Source: Streptomyces typhae (lineage in GTDB: Bacteria > Actinomycetota > Actinomycetes > Streptomycetales > Streptomycetaceae). From it: 64,000 nt of DNA. The notes under the pieces were generated by a model. That model had not been told where the DNA came from. It did no database searches and saw only the letters and a program-made list of their open reading frames with translations. The stretch's first letter is position 1. Every line of letters starts with the position of its first letter. Positions 50,302-58,472 of the stretch are shown here, piece after piece. Where the stretch lies: the NCBI RefSeq assembly GCF_009755605.1, contig NZ_WPNZ01000014.1:62001-126000 (forward strand). The letters are read 5' to 3'. The position numbers and the translations under genes were made by a program.

Positions 50302-50763
50302 ATGATGCCCGGTGCACAGGTCACCGACTGGCTAGCGGCAACGCATCCTGTGCCCCGCCAAGCCCACGCGGAATGGGCGAACCACGGGGTCGCACTCCTG
50401 CCCCTCGGCGTCCGCTTCGACGCCATCCGCGTACCCGGCCAGCTCCTCCACGACGCCCTCGGCAGCGCCGACCCGCAAACCGTGGCCGCAGCGCTGGACG
50501 GCTGGCTGCACGGACCCGTCATACGCGACAGCCGTACCGGCAGCGGCCAGTACTACGTACTCGTCGCACCGGACGCCGAGTGGCAGGGCGACGCCGTCCG
50601 GCTCAGCTCGGGCACCTACCTGGCCGTACCGCGCGTCGGCGAGCAGGTCTCCCCCGTGACGCGATGGACCGTGCCCCCGCAGCGCTACGGGCAACTGTGC
50701 GACCCCGCCCACCTCGCAGCGCTCCTCGCGACGGCCGAGCCGCTGAAGGCGATCGAGTCATGA
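50302..50763 (+). CDS. Hypothetical protein, paralog of 50951-51400
   Basis: A 153-residue protein (ATG at 50302, second ATG at 50305). Its core LGVRFDAIRVPGQLL...GQYYVLVAPDAEW...GTYLAVPRVGEQ...TRWTVPP matches the product at 50951 (VGRLWDAIQLPKHL...SYFYVLVPPGGAAIW...DNLAVPDPAQQ...RTWVIPP). It belongs to a three-gene set downstream of the XRE-TPR regulator. Function unknown. Confidence 0.7.
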   Translation: MMPGAQVTDWLAATHPVPRQAHAEWANHGVALLPLGVRFDAIRVPGQLLHDALGSADPQTVAAALDGWLHGPVIRDSRTGSGQYYVLVAPDAEWQGDAVRLSSGTYLAVPRVGEQVSPVTRWTVPPQRYGQLCDPAHLAALLATAEPLKAIES

Positions 50764-50954
50764 GCGCCACCACCGCAGAGCTGAACGCGACAGCGACGCG
50801 GGTCTACGCGACGTACACAGGACACCTGAACTGCTGCCCGCCCTGCCAGCGCACGGACTACTGCCCGAAGGGGACCCGTCTGCGTCTCTCCTGGAAGCGA
50901 GCCCAGGGCGCCGCCATCCGAGCTCTCCGGGAGCGCACGGGAGACACGCGGTGA
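50760..50954 (+). CDS. Cys-rich small protein between two paralogs
   Basis: A 64-residue protein with CCPPCQRTDYCPKG in the middle and a basic tail. The four Cys may bind metal or form a redox or zinc site. It overlaps both neighbours by 4 bp (ATGA, GTGA), so the three genes are translationally coupled. Confidence 0.65.
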   Translation: MSATTAELNATATRVYATYTGHLNCCPPCQRTDYCPKGTRLRLSWKRAQGAAIRALRERTGDTR

Positions 50955-51400
50955 TCCGCATCGCCCGCGCGGACCTGGACTGGCTGCTCCCGGCCGGCGC
51001 CGACCTCGACGTCGTCACCGCCGCGTGGGACAACGGCACCCTCGCCCCGATCCCCGTGGGCCGCCTCTGGGACGCCATCCAGCTACCCAAGCATCTGGGC
51101 TGGCCCACCCTGAACTGCTTACACAGGGCCCGGCACAGCGTCGGCGCCTCACTACAGGGGTCGTCCTACTTCTACGTCCTCGTACCACCCGGCGGCGCCG
51201 CGATCTGGAAGGCACCCGCCACGGTGGCACTCAGCTGGGGCGACAACCTGGCCGTGCCGGACCCCGCGCAACAGGTACCGCTCACGCCGTCGTCCCGCAC
51301 GTGGGTCATCCCGCCCCGCCTGCCCCTCGCCCTCTCCAACCCCACCGCCCTGAGAGCCGCGTACCAGGCTGCCCGGCGCGAGGCGCAGCCAGGCATATAG
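50951..51400 (+). CDS. Hypothetical protein, paralog of 50302-50763
   Basis: The 149-residue protein (GTG 50951) shares the order of motifs WDAIQLP, YFYVLVPPGG, DNLAVPDP and TWVIPP with the product at 50302, showing duplication and divergence. Likely a partner in the same unknown process. It ends 3 nt from the convergent XRE gene. Confidence 0.7.
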   Translation: MIRIARADLDWLLPAGADLDVVTAAWDNGTLAPIPVGRLWDAIQLPKHLGWPTLNCLHRARHSVGASLQGSSYFYVLVPPGGAAIWKAPATVALSWGDNLAVPDPAQQVPLTPSSRTWVIPPRLPLALSNPTALRAAYQAARREAQPGI

Positions 51401-51403
51401 AGG

Positions 51404-51634
51404 TCAGCGGACTAGGTCAGCCAGGGGGACGCCGAGGGCGTCGGCGATGCGCACCAAGTTGTCCAGGAGCGGGCTGGCGTGACCCAGCTCGATCCGTCCG
51501 ATCGCCTGCCGATCCATACCCGCGCGCTCGGCCAGCTTCTCCTGGGAGAGGCCCGCGTGGACGCGGGCGATGCGGATGCGCTCACCGACGGCGCGGCGAG
51601 CAGCGAGCACTCGCTCGGACGGTGGGGCTGGCAC
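51404..51634 (-). CDS. XRE-family HTH regulator
   Basis: A 76-residue protein consisting of an N-terminal Arg-rich helix and a compact HTH (GERIRIARVHAGLSQEKLAERAGMDRQAIGRIELGHASP). It is convergent with the small-gene set. A LexA-like box lies upstream at 51759. Start GTG 51634 has no clear ribosome site, so the start is uncertain. Confidence 0.72.
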   Translation of the reverse strand: MPAPPSERVLAARRAVGERIRIARVHAGLSQEKLAERAGMDRQAIGRIELGHASPLLDNLVRIADALGVPLADLVR

Positions 51635-51758
51635 TCAGCCAACGGTTGCCGGATCATGCAGGAGTGTCTGCATAGTCGACCGTTCATTTTTGGATCATGG
51701 AATACGGGCCCTGCCGCTCTGGCATATGCCGCAGGGCTAGATGTACGGTCCAGTAATA

Positions 51759-51770
51759 GAACATGTGTTC
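51759..51770. promoter_or_regulatory. LexA/SOS-box-like site
   Basis: GAACATGTGTTC matches the GAAC-N4-GTTC core of actinobacterial and Bacillus-type LexA boxes. It lies upstream of the leftward XRE gene at the right end of the prophage. Confidence 0.5.
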
Positions 51771-51892
51771 ACTCGTACGGGCGATGACCTCGGCAGCCGG
51801 TGGCTGTTACACATGAGGTACCGCCCGCACCCCCAGGGCGTGTCGGGCCGCACCGGTTGAGTCCCCCCTCACGGTGATGGCCCGGCACTTGG

Positions 51893-51927
51893 GACTGCCC
51901 CCGCACGCTTCGGCCGCGGGGGCAGTC
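51893..51927. terminator. Hairpin terminator
   Basis: A 12-bp perfect stem GACTGCCCCCGC / GCGGGGGCAGTC with an 11-nt loop. Confidence 0.75.
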
Positions 51928-51963
51928 TGGCGTTTGCGGGCCAGTGACCAGCACGAACGCAAT

Positions 51964-51990
51964 GATCGTTTAGGGGATATTTAGGGGACG
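51964..51990 (+). other. Putative right integrase arm-binding site
   Basis: GATCGTTTAGGGGATATTT and flank, with an internal direct repeat of TTTAGGGGA. It matches the left copy (9942-9968) at 20 of 27 positions and has the same orientation. Confidence 0.45.
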
Positions 51991-52061
51991 GACCCCAGCA
52001 TCAGGGGTGCAGTCAGAGTGTCGTGAGGGTGTAGCCAGAGTGCACTCACTAGGCAAGGAAG

Positions 52062-52100
52062 AGGCCCCGGATACCGCTTCACCTGCGGAAACCGGGGCCT
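52062..52100. terminator. Hairpin next to attR
   Basis: Inverted repeat AGGCCCCGG...CCGGGGCCT with an interrupted inner stem. It is phage DNA placed just downstream of the intact tRNA-Thr, so it may now end the tRNA transcript, replacing the original one at 9778. Confidence 0.7.
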
Positions 52101-52117
52101 ATGCCCTGCTCAGAACA

Positions 52118-52164
52118 GAGCCCCCTGTCGGATTCGAACCGACGACCTTCGCTTTACAAGAGCG
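52118..52164. other. attR: 47-bp direct repeat, right end of the prophage
   Basis: Identical to 9832-9878. It lies within the 3' part of tRNA-Thr, which remains complete here because the element supplies the same 3' sequence. Confidence 0.95.
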
Positions 52165-52192
52165 GCGCTCTGACCAGCTGAGCTAAGGAGGC
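52119..52192 (-). tRNA. tRNA-Thr (anticodon TGT)
   Basis: On the minus strand: acceptor GCCTCCT pairs with AGGGGGC, D arm TAGCTCAGCTGGTCAGAGC, anticodon loop CTTGTAA with anticodon TGT in a GCTC..-type stem, and T loop GGTTCGAATCC. CCA is not encoded. It is 74 nt long and intact although it served as the phage attachment site. Confidence 0.95.
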
Positions 52193-52288
52193 ACGCACGG
52201 TCCCGCCCGGGAGCGTGCCCGTGAAGTGTAACCAACGCGACCGGCCCGGTAGTCGAAAATTTCCTCGAAGCTCATGACCCCTGGGCTA

Positions 52289-52318
52289 CTGACAGACCAA
52301 CGACCTGCGGGGTAGCGT
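52289..52318 (+). promoter_or_regulatory. msiK promoter
   Basis: CTGACA (52289-52294), 18-nt spacer, TAGCGT (52313-52318), similar to principal-sigma promoters of Streptomyces. The transcript would begin near 52325 and have a leader of about 130 nt. Confidence 0.55.
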
Positions 52319-52336
52319 CACGGGCAGTTCACTCAC

Positions 52337-52350
52337 GTGGACTAGACCCA
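52337..52350. promoter_or_regulatory. DasR-like (dre) site
   Basis: GTGGACTAGACCCA resembles the DasR responsive element core TGGTCTAGACC with one mismatch in eleven bases. It lies just downstream of the putative msiK start site, where a repressor could block elongation. MsiK energises sugar importers, including chitobiose, a DasR theme. Confidence 0.45.
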
Positions 52351-52453
52351 TCCTGCTCGACCACTCTGCTCGACTGCTGCTCGACCACTCTGGTCGACCC
52401 ATCCTTTACTCGGATCGTCCGGCACGTTCCTGCCGGTGAAGGGGGCCCTCACC

Positions 52454-53575
<1,122 letters not shown>

Positions 53576-53590
<15 letters not shown>

Positions 53591-53706
53591 CGCGGCAAGC
53601 CCGACAGGCGACCGCCTCAGCGACTGACGCGGCAAGCCCGACAGGCGACCGCCTCAGCGACTGACGCGGCAAGCCCGACGAGCGAGCACCGCAGCGACTG
53701 ACGCGG
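53576..53706 (+). repeat. 37-nt tandem repeat spanning the msiK stop codon
   Basis: CAGCGACTGACGCGGCAAGC recurs at 53581, 53618, 53655 and 53692, exactly 37 nt apart. The first copy contains the last codons and stop of msiK, so the repeats echo the gene end downstream. Confidence 0.92.
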
Positions 53707-53738
53707 CACGCGCACGCGTCGCACCACCGCCTCCTCCC

Positions 53739-53768
53739 AAGGGCCCCGCACCCCGGTGCGGGGCCCTT
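53739..53768. terminator. msiK terminator hairpin
   Basis: A 14-bp perfect stem AAGGGCCCCGCACC / GGTGCGGGGCCCTT with a 2-nt loop. Confidence 0.9.
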
Positions 53769-53806
53769 CGGCCGCCCGGCGCGCGTCCACCCCCGCCCGT
53801 CCCCCT

Positions 53807-53887
53807 CACGGGCGTCACGGGTGCCACGGGCGCCACGGGTGCCACGGGTGCCACGGGCGCCACGGGCGCCACGGGCGCCACGGGTGT
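53807..53887 (+). repeat. 9-nt minisatellite
   Basis: Nine consecutive units of CACGGGYGY (Y = C or T) in noncoding DNA after the msiK terminator. Confidence 0.9.
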
Positions 53888-54038
53888 CGCCCCCCTTCGA
53901 GGGTGTCGACAAATACCCCGGCACAACGGTCATTTCGATCCGCGTACGTCAACACATAACGGCCCGGACACTTTTGCGGGTCGCTCGACCGGGTGACTAA
54001 ATGTCGCCAAATCATCACGTGGCGCTACTCTCACTCGC

Positions 54039-54500
54039 GTGACGCACTCCGCCAACCACACCCAGAAGCCGCGCCCAGGCCACCACCGCGGCCCCGGCCG
54101 CCGCATCGGGCGCACGCTCGCCCTCGTCCTGCCCGTCGTCCTGGTGCTGTCCGGCACGCTCGCGGTCACCCGGGTCAACTGGTCCGGATCCTCATCGGAC
54201 TCGGTCCTCACCGCCTCCGCGGGCGACCTGTCCGCACCGGCCAAGTCCCGTGCCCCGCAGGACGTCCTGCGCGACCGGCTGCTCCTGGAGCTCCAGGAGA
54301 AGAACCCGGGCGTCGCCCTCACGCAGTTGCAGCAGGAGGTCGACCGGCACCCCTCGCTCGCCAAGCACTGCGTGTCCATCGCCCGCGCGCTGGGCCGCGC
54401 GGCCGTCCGGGCGTACGGCCCGAGCCGCGCCCAGTCCTACGCGCGACCGGTCTGCGACACGTCCTTCGCGACGGGCGTGGCAGCCCACCACAACGGCTGA
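54039..54500 (+). CDS. Secreted or membrane-anchored hypothetical protein
   Basis: The 153-residue protein has a basic start, a hydrophobic helix at about residues 28-47 (signal anchor or signal peptide), a polar linker and a helical domain with two Cys (AKHCVSIARALG...RPVCDTSF) that may form a disulfide. It resembles conserved Streptomyces exported proteins of unknown role. GTG 54039. Confidence 0.65.
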   Translation: MTHSANHTQKPRPGHHRGPGRRIGRTLALVLPVVLVLSGTLAVTRVNWSGSSSDSVLTASAGDLSAPAKSRAPQDVLRDRLLLELQEKNPGVALTQLQQEVDRHPSLAKHCVSIARALGRAAVRAYGPSRAQSYARPVCDTSFATGVAAHHNG

Positions 54501-54558
54501 CGCGGCAGCGGCGAGGGCAGCACGGCACCCTGCGCGCAGCGCCGCGTAGGGTGCCGTC

Positions 54559-55293
54559 ATGACCTCCGGTGCCCACCACTCCGCACGCCCCACGCAGGCC
54601 GTCGTCCTGGCCGGTGGCCAGGGTTCGCGCCTGCGCCCGTACACCGACGACCGGCCCAAGCCCATGGTCGAGATCCCCGGCACGGGGGTGCCGATCATCG
54701 GCCACCAGCTGGCGTGGCTCGCCGCCGAGGGCGTCACGGACGCGGTCGTCTCCTGCGGCCACCTCGCCGAGGTGCTCCAGGAGTGGCTGGAGTCCGCGGA
54801 CCTGCCGCTGAAGGTCAGCACCGTCGTGGAGACGGAGCCGCTCGGCCGCGGCGGCGGACTCAAGTACGCCGCCGCGCACCTGCCGCACGCCGATGAGCCC
54901 TGGTACGCGACCAACGGCGACATCTGGACCCGCTTCTCGCTGCGGGACATGGCGGCCTTCCACGCCGAGCGCGACGCCACCGCCACCCTCGCCCTGGCCC
55001 GCCCCCGCATCCCCTGGGGCGCCGTGGAGACCGACGCCTTCGGCCACATCACGGACTTCATCGAGGCCCCGCCGTCGCCGTACCTCATCAACGCGGGCGT
55101 GTACGTCTTCTCGGCGTCCTTCACGGAACTGCTGCCGGACCGCGGCGACCACGAGCGCACCACGTTCCCGCGCCTCGCCCGTGAGCGGCGCCTCGCTGGA
55201 TATCCGCTGCCGCAGGGCGCGTACTGGCGCGCGATCGACACCGCCAAGGACCTGACGGAGGCCGCGAAGGAACTGGCGTCCCCGGCGCACTGA
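54559..55293 (+). CDS. NDP-sugar nucleotidyltransferase family protein
   Basis: The 244-residue protein has the sugar-1-phosphate nucleotidyltransferase signature AVVLAGGQGSRLRPYT near the N-terminus with DRPKPMVEI, and later ETEPLGRGGGL and NGDIW (metal Asp). It transfers a nucleotide to a sugar phosphate, for cell-wall or glycan precursors. The sugar is unknown. ATG 54559. Confidence 0.88.
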   Translation: MTSGAHHSARPTQAVVLAGGQGSRLRPYTDDRPKPMVEIPGTGVPIIGHQLAWLAAEGVTDAVVSCGHLAEVLQEWLESADLPLKVSTVVETEPLGRGGGLKYAAAHLPHADEPWYATNGDIWTRFSLRDMAAFHAERDATATLALARPRIPWGAVETDAFGHITDFIEAPPSPYLINAGVYVFSASFTELLPDRGDHERTTFPRLARERRLAGYPLPQGAYWRAIDTAKDLTEAAKELASPAH

Positions 55294-55295
55294 AA

Positions 55296-55330
55296 CGGGG
55301 CCCCGCACACAGCTCGTGTGCGGGGCCCCG
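55296..55330. terminator. Bidirectional terminator
   Basis: A 15-bp stem CGGGGCCCCGCACAC / GTGTGCGGGGCCCCG with a 5-nt loop between convergent genes. Confidence 0.9.
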
Positions 55331-55384
55331 TCTCGTACGGAAGGCCTGAACAGCCCTAAGGGCACGAAAGGTACGGAGAGCGCC

Positions 55385-57235
55385 TCAGCCGAGGACACCG
55401 CCGAGCAGGCCGCGGGGCTTGTCGCCGTTGCCGCCGGTGCCGCTGCCGCCGCTGGTGCCATTGCCGGTGGTGCCGCTGCTGCTGGTGGCGCCGCCGCTCG
55501 CGGTGCCGCCCGTACCACCCGTGCCGCCGCCCGTCGTGGCCGCCGGGCCGCTGGTGGCCGCGGGCTGCTGCTGATCGGGGGGCGCCTGCTGCTGCTGTTG
55601 CGACGAGGGCGCCTGACCGCCGCCGGTGCCCTGGGTCGCGCTCGGCCGGCCCTCGCTCGCTCCGCCGGTCTCCGGGGCGGCCCCGGGGGTGCCTGCCGCG
55701 CCCTGGGTGGGGCTGGCGGAGCTGCCCTGGGTGGGCGCGTCGGCGGCGGGCGCCGTGGGGCTCTGCCGGTCGCGGCGCACCTTGCGCTCGCCGTCCTCGT
55801 CCCGCGGCAGCGGCGATCCGGGCAGTTCGTTGCGCGGGGCCTCGCCGGGCCCCGGCACGGTGACGCGGTCCGCGTCCCGCACGGCGCCGCCGAGCACCGA
55901 GCCGACGATCAGCGTGAGACCGACGACGACGGCACCGACGAGCGCGCCGCGCCGCAGCACCCGGCGCCGCAGCTCCCACAGCTCGGCGCGCGGCCCGAGC
56001 GTGCGCCAGGCCTCGCTCCCGAGCCTGCCGTCGACCGAGTACACCGGCGCACCCGCGATGATCAGCGGGGACCAGGCGGCCAGATAGATGATGTCCGGCG
56101 CGTCGTAGGCGGGCACGGTCTTCCAGCTGACCGTCACCAGGAGCGCGGCCGAGAGCAGCACCCCGAGGGACGCCGCGACCCGCTGCCACAGGCCGAGCAC
56201 CGTGAGCACGCCCACGATGACCTGGGCGAAGGCGATGACGAGCCCCGCACCCACCGGATGCTGGAGCGCCCAGTCCCGCAGCGGCTCGGCGAGCGCCCAC
56301 GGGTGCAGGGAGTTCAGCCACTTCATCATCGAGCCGCGCTCGCCGCCGTCGAAGTAGACGGGGTCGCACAGCTTGCCCATGCCGGCGTAGATGGAGATGA
56401 AGCCGAGGAAGACGCGCAGCGGGAGCAGCACGACGCCCAGGTTCATGCGCCGGCCCGGGAAGTAGGCGTACCGCTGTCCGGCGCCCGTCCCGGCGCCGGT
56501 GCGCCGCCCGGTCGCCTCGCCGCGGTCGTCGTACGCGTCGGGACCGGCACCGCGGTCGTCGTGGCCGCCGTGCCGGTCGTCGTAGTCGTCCCCGTCGCCG
56601 TCGTCGTCGTACGGGACGGCGGCCGCGGCCGCCGCGCGGTGCTCGTCGTCGGCGCTGCCCGGCAGGCGCATCTGCGGCAGCAGCCGGGTGCCCTCGGCGG
56701 GCATCCGGGGCGGGGCGAAGGCGGCCGTCTCCGCGGGGTCGCGGGGCGGGATGAAGGCGGCGGTCTCGGCCGGGTCGCCGTAGGGGTCGTCGAGGTCGAC
56801 GCGCGGGATGGTCTGGGTGGAGCCGCCGTCGTCGAAGGGGTCGCGGCCGCCGAGCGCCGTGCCGGCGTCACCGTCGCGACCGGCCCCTTCGGCCGAACGG
56901 CGCACACCGCTCGCGCGGGCGGCCTGCAACAGCCCGCCCGCGTCGAGGTCGCCCGGCGCGGACTTGCCGCTCCACACGACGGGCGCGCGCCTGCGCGCCG
57001 GTGCGGCGCCGACGGCGGGGATGCGCGCGGTCTCGTCCGCGGTGTTCAAGTTGCGTGCGATGCGCGGAGATTGGGTCCGCCCGGCGGTGGGGAGCTGCAC
57101 GCGGAAGCTCGCGTGATTGACGATGACCTGCGCCGGGTCGCAGGGCACCTTCACCATGCTCAGCGCGGGAGTGTCGTCGAACCCTGACGAGCGTCCCCCC
57201 GTGGGTGTGCGGGGTGTTCTGGTGTCCACACTCAT
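55385..57235 (-). CDS. DoxX-family membrane protein with long disordered ends
   Basis: The 616-residue protein has about 255 polar, Asp/Arg/Pro-rich N-terminal residues, then a DoxX-like domain with four helices (LLPLRVFLGFISIYAGMGKLCDPVYF, VGAGLVIAFAQVIVGVLTVLGL, AASLGVLLSAALLVTVSW, IIYLAAWSPLIIAGAPVYSVD), one more membrane helix (GALVGAVVVGLTLIVGSVLGG) and a Gly/Ser/Gln/Thr-rich tail. DoxX proteins are linked to redox or thiol stress. The tails come from short repeats. Confidence 0.82.
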   Translation of the reverse strand: MSVDTRTPRTPTGGRSSGFDDTPALSMVKVPCDPAQVIVNHASFRVQLPTAGRTQSPRIARNLNTADETARIPAVGAAPARRRAPVVWSGKSAPGDLDAGGLLQAARASGVRRSAEGAGRDGDAGTALGGRDPFDDGGSTQTIPRVDLDDPYGDPAETAAFIPPRDPAETAAFAPPRMPAEGTRLLPQMRLPGSADDEHRAAAAAAVPYDDDGDGDDYDDRHGGHDDRGAGPDAYDDRGEATGRRTGAGTGAGQRYAYFPGRRMNLGVVLLPLRVFLGFISIYAGMGKLCDPVYFDGGERGSMMKWLNSLHPWALAEPLRDWALQHPVGAGLVIAFAQVIVGVLTVLGLWQRVAASLGVLLSAALLVTVSWKTVPAYDAPDIIYLAAWSPLIIAGAPVYSVDGRLGSEAWRTLGPRAELWELRRRVLRRGALVGAVVVGLTLIVGSVLGGAVRDADRVTVPGPGEAPRNELPGSPLPRDEDGERKVRRDRQSPTAPAADAPTQGSSASPTQGAAGTPGAAPETGGASEGRPSATQGTGGGQAPSSQQQQQAPPDQQQPAATSGPAATTGGGTGGTGGTASGGATSSSGTTGNGTSGGSGTGGNGDKPRGLLGGVLG

Positions 57236-57354
57236 CTAACCGAGTGATGTGTGGTTTGGACACTGCCTTGACCCACGCGAAATGTCCGGACCCCGTCAAG
57301 CACCTGTTAGCGGGCGGATGACGGGTGCTTGCCGGGGTCCGGCGGACGACTCCG

Positions 57355-58296
57355 TCAGCGCCTGCGGCGCGCCGCCTCGTACAGCACGACACCCGCGGCG
57401 ACACCGGCGTTCAGCGACTCGGCGCCACCGGGCATGGGGATGCGCACCCGGAAGTCGCAGGTCTCGCCGACGAGCCGGGACAGGCCCTTGCCCTCGCTGC
57501 CCACGACGATGACGACGGGGCCCTCCAGGGCGTCGAGCTCGCCGATCTCGTGCTCGCCGTCGGCGGCGAGGCCGACGATCGCGATGCCCGCCTTCTTGTA
57601 CGCCTCCAGGGCGCGGGTGAGGTTGGTGGCGCGCGCGACCGGCGTGCGCGCCGCCGTGCCCGCCGACGTCTTCCAGGCGCTGGCCGTCATCCCGGCGGCC
57701 CGGCGCTCGGGCACCAGGACGCCGTGGCCCGCGAAGGCGGAGACGGAGCGGACGACGGCGCCGAGGTTGCGCGGGTCGGTCACGCCGTCCAGGGCGACGA
57801 TGAGCGGGTCCTCGCCCTGGTCGTAGGCGGCCGCGGCGAGGTCCTCGGGGTGCGCGTACTCGTACGGCGGCACCTGGAGCACGAGGCCCTGGTGGTTGAG
57901 GCCGTTCGTCATCCGGTCGAGTTCAGGGCGCGGGGCCTCCATCAGGTGGATGTCGCCGCGCTCCCCGGCGAGCTGGAGGGCCTCGCGGACGCGCTCGTCG
58001 TTGTCGATGAACTGCTGGACGTACAGCGTCGTCGCGGGTACGCCCTCGCGCAGGGCCTCGTAGACGGGGTTGCGGCCGACGACCATCTCGGACGCCGACT
58101 TGCCGCCCCGGCCGCGCGGCGCCTGCCGTCCGGCGGCGCGGCGCGCCTTGGCCTGGGCGGCGCGCTGCTTCTGGTGCCCCTTGCGCATCTCGGCGGGCGG
58201 CGTGGGCCCCTTGCCCTCGAGGGCGCGGCGCCGCTTGCCGCCGCTGCCGACCTGCGCGCCCTTCTTGCCGGACATGCGGCGGTTGTTAGCGGCCAT
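57355..58296 (-). CDS. rlmB: 23S rRNA 2'-O-methyltransferase RlmB (TrmH/SpoU family)
   Basis: The 313-residue protein has a basic N-terminal extension, a substrate-binding domain and a SPOUT domain with the three motifs: ALDGVTDPRNLGAVVRS, VIVVGSEGKGLSRL and IPMPGGAESLNAGVAAGVVLYE. It methylates a conserved guanosine of 23S rRNA using S-adenosylmethionine. Upstream of cysS on the same strand, as in other Streptomyces. Confidence 0.92.
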   Translation of the reverse strand: MAANNRRMSGKKGAQVGSGGKRRRALEGKGPTPPAEMRKGHQKQRAAQAKARRAAGRQAPRGRGGKSASEMVVGRNPVYEALREGVPATTLYVQQFIDNDERVREALQLAGERGDIHLMEAPRPELDRMTNGLNHQGLVLQVPPYEYAHPEDLAAAAYDQGEDPLIVALDGVTDPRNLGAVVRSVSAFAGHGVLVPERRAAGMTASAWKTSAGTAARTPVARATNLTRALEAYKKAGIAIVGLAADGEHEIGELDALEGPVVIVVGSEGKGLSRLVGETCDFRVRIPMPGGAESLNAGVAAGVVLYEAARRRR

Positions 58297-58360
58297 GACC
58301 TACCTGTCTGTGTGAAGCGGGTGTGCGTCCGCGCGCGGGGCGTGCGGACGCATTTGACTG

Positions 58361-58425
58361 GCGTACGTATGTGACGTGCGTACGTGTGGGACGTGCGCAC
58401 GCGTGTGACGTGTGTACGTATATGC
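58361..58425. other. Alternating purine-pyrimidine tract
   Basis: Between rlmB and cysS, GCGTACGTATGTG, GACGTGCGTACGTGTG and similar strings give about 65 nt of nearly perfect purine-pyrimidine alternation, a sequence type prone to Z-DNA. A 9-bp hairpin (TGCGTCCGC/GCGGACGCA, 58324-58352) precedes it. Confidence 0.75.
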
Positions 58426-58472
58426 AGTGTGCCGCCCGTGTCCGCCGGCGGCACATCAGCATGCGTACGGGG

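Larger units (their letters stand above)
51635..52118. other. Noncoding right end of the element
   Basis: 484 nt without a supported gene. It holds a GGCATATGCC palindrome (51721-51730), a LexA-like box (51759-51770), a terminator hairpin (51893-51927), a likely integrase arm site (51964-51990) and the tRNA-side terminator (52062-52100). No coding frame is supported. Confidence 0.7.
53591..54038. other. Gap downstream of msiK
   Basis: It contains the 37-nt repeats, the terminator at 53739, a 9-nt minisatellite at 53807-53887, and about 150 nt of lower G+C that probably hold the promoter of the gene at 54039. No gene is supported. Confidence 0.75.

Noticed and set aside
53807..53887. Collagen-like or Val-Ala-Pro repeat protein on the minus strand
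   Set aside because: Short repeat read in any frame gives long open frames; no start, ribosome site or domain supports a gene.
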